Assembly: GCF_004001065.1 (NCBI RefSeq)
Contig: NZ_BIML01000008.1
Span: 1-64,000 of the forward strand
DNA: 64,000 nt
Reading direction: 5' to 3'
Origin: Paenibacillus xylaniclasticus
GTDB lineage: Bacteria; Bacillota; Bacilli; Paenibacillales; Paenibacillaceae
In this document: in pieces, positions 63,630 through 64,000 of the stretch
Numbering within the stretch: position 1 is the first letter of the stretch
Layout of the letters: each line of letters starts with the position of its first letter
Translations under genes and position numbers: made by a program
Notes under the pieces: generated by a model
Databases searched by the model: none
The model's input: the letters and a program-made list of their open reading frames with translations, nothing else
Told to the model about the DNA's origin: nothing

Positions 63630-63932
63630 GTGTACATATGTTTTGCGGAATACCGGATATTACCGGAATTTAGGGATTCGTATCTAACATTATCCAATGA
63701 GCTTGTCCGGACATCATCGGATGCTCTTATTGTATATGAAGGAACCGACCAGCCCAATCTGTTCGTTGAGCTTTGGTCGGCTGATTGTGAAGAAGCGGCT
63801 GAGCGGATCAAAAGAGAACGCTGCAGCGAGCGCTCTCCATGGCGGCAGGTTGATAACTGGGTACAGGGGGGAAGGGCGAAAGTTCATGTCTGGACGTTCC
63901 GCCCGGCTGTACCTGTCATCTCGCGCCATTAA
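63630..63932 (+). CDS. Uncharacterised small protein, ABM-like fold possible
   Basis: 100 residues from GTG 63630, with AAAGGAATATGAG upstream. It is soluble. The strand-helix-strand pattern (YICFAEYRILPEFRDSYLTL, DALIVYEGTDQPNLFVELW, EEAAERIKRER) is compatible with a dimeric alpha+beta barrel such as antibiotic-biosynthesis monooxygenases, but I cannot prove a family. It is divergent from the YfhP-like gene. The last 68 nt of the window after it hold no recognisable feature. Confidence 0.55.
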   Translation: MYICFAEYRILPEFRDSYLTLSNELVRTSSDALIVYEGTDQPNLFVELWSADCEEAAERIKRERCSERSPWRQVDNWVQGGRAKVHVWTFRPAVPVISRH

Positions 63933-64000
63933 TAGCTTGATGTCAACAGAGGCTCTCTCTGTGTCTGCGTCATTGGCGTTGCCTGCGTTACCTTGCCGCC

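Overview
The window looks like chromosome from a spore-forming, low-to-mid G+C Firmicute, most likely Paenibacillus or a close relative. The signs are two alpha/beta-type small acid-soluble spore proteins, a tricistronic germinant-receptor operon, a YesMN/Lpl-type sugar-uptake cassette with a GH51 arabinofuranosidase, a trpS T-box leader and a ydaO-type (cyclic-di-AMP) leader before a LysM/3D cell-wall protein. Strong AGGAGG-type ribosome binding sites occur throughout and were used to correct many starts.

Layout. 0-4 kb: initiator tRNA-Met, an MFS transporter, lipoate-protein ligase, and an ArsR-type regulator divergent from a GH51 arabinofuranosidase. 5-14 kb: AraC regulator, a YesM/YesN two-component pair and an LplB-LplC-lipoprotein sugar importer behind a good cre match. 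14-19 kb: TetR, an APH-type phosphotransferase and a heterodimeric ABC exporter, with two abutting palindromes over the tetR promoter. 19-25.7 kb: UbiD decarboxylase, an O-acetylhomoserine sulfhydrylase behind a short leader with a terminator, an SGNH hydrolase, a redoxin, an AIM24-like protein and a coiled-coil membrane protein.

25.9-30.2 kb is the most unusual part. It is a visibly A+T-rich, tightly overlapping operon: redoxin (CSSC), thioredoxin-like (CGHC), MauE-like membrane protein, a cysteine-free MauD-like membrane protein, a small DUF6941-like protein, an ABC exporter without a peptidase domain, and last a 63-residue peptide with ten cysteines and no visible leader, followed at once by a terminator. 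I read it as a candidate system for making and exporting a disulfide-rich peptide. A solute-binding lipoprotein follows as a separate unit.

31-41 kb: HNH endonuclease with very basic linkers, a frameshifted GT14-type glycosyltransferase, an aldo/keto reductase, a BMP/Nup-type nucleoside ABC transporter without its binding protein, a DUF1796 protein, an unknown small protein, an FkbM methyltransferase and a secreted CAP-domain protein. 42-51 kb: germinant receptor genes in B-A-C order, then a GDP-mannose and glycosyltransferase operon whose two transferases carry arginine-rich N-termini. 51-64 kb: LysM/3D protein, polysaccharide deacetylase, a three-gene module with a glutathionylspermidine-synthase-like ATP-grasp enzyme and a DUF350 protein, SGNH hydrolase, chemoreceptor, spore proteins, a histidine-rich permease with a truncated partner, trpS and a YfhP-like membrane protein.

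All family calls come from reading motifs and overall resemblance; no database search was run.
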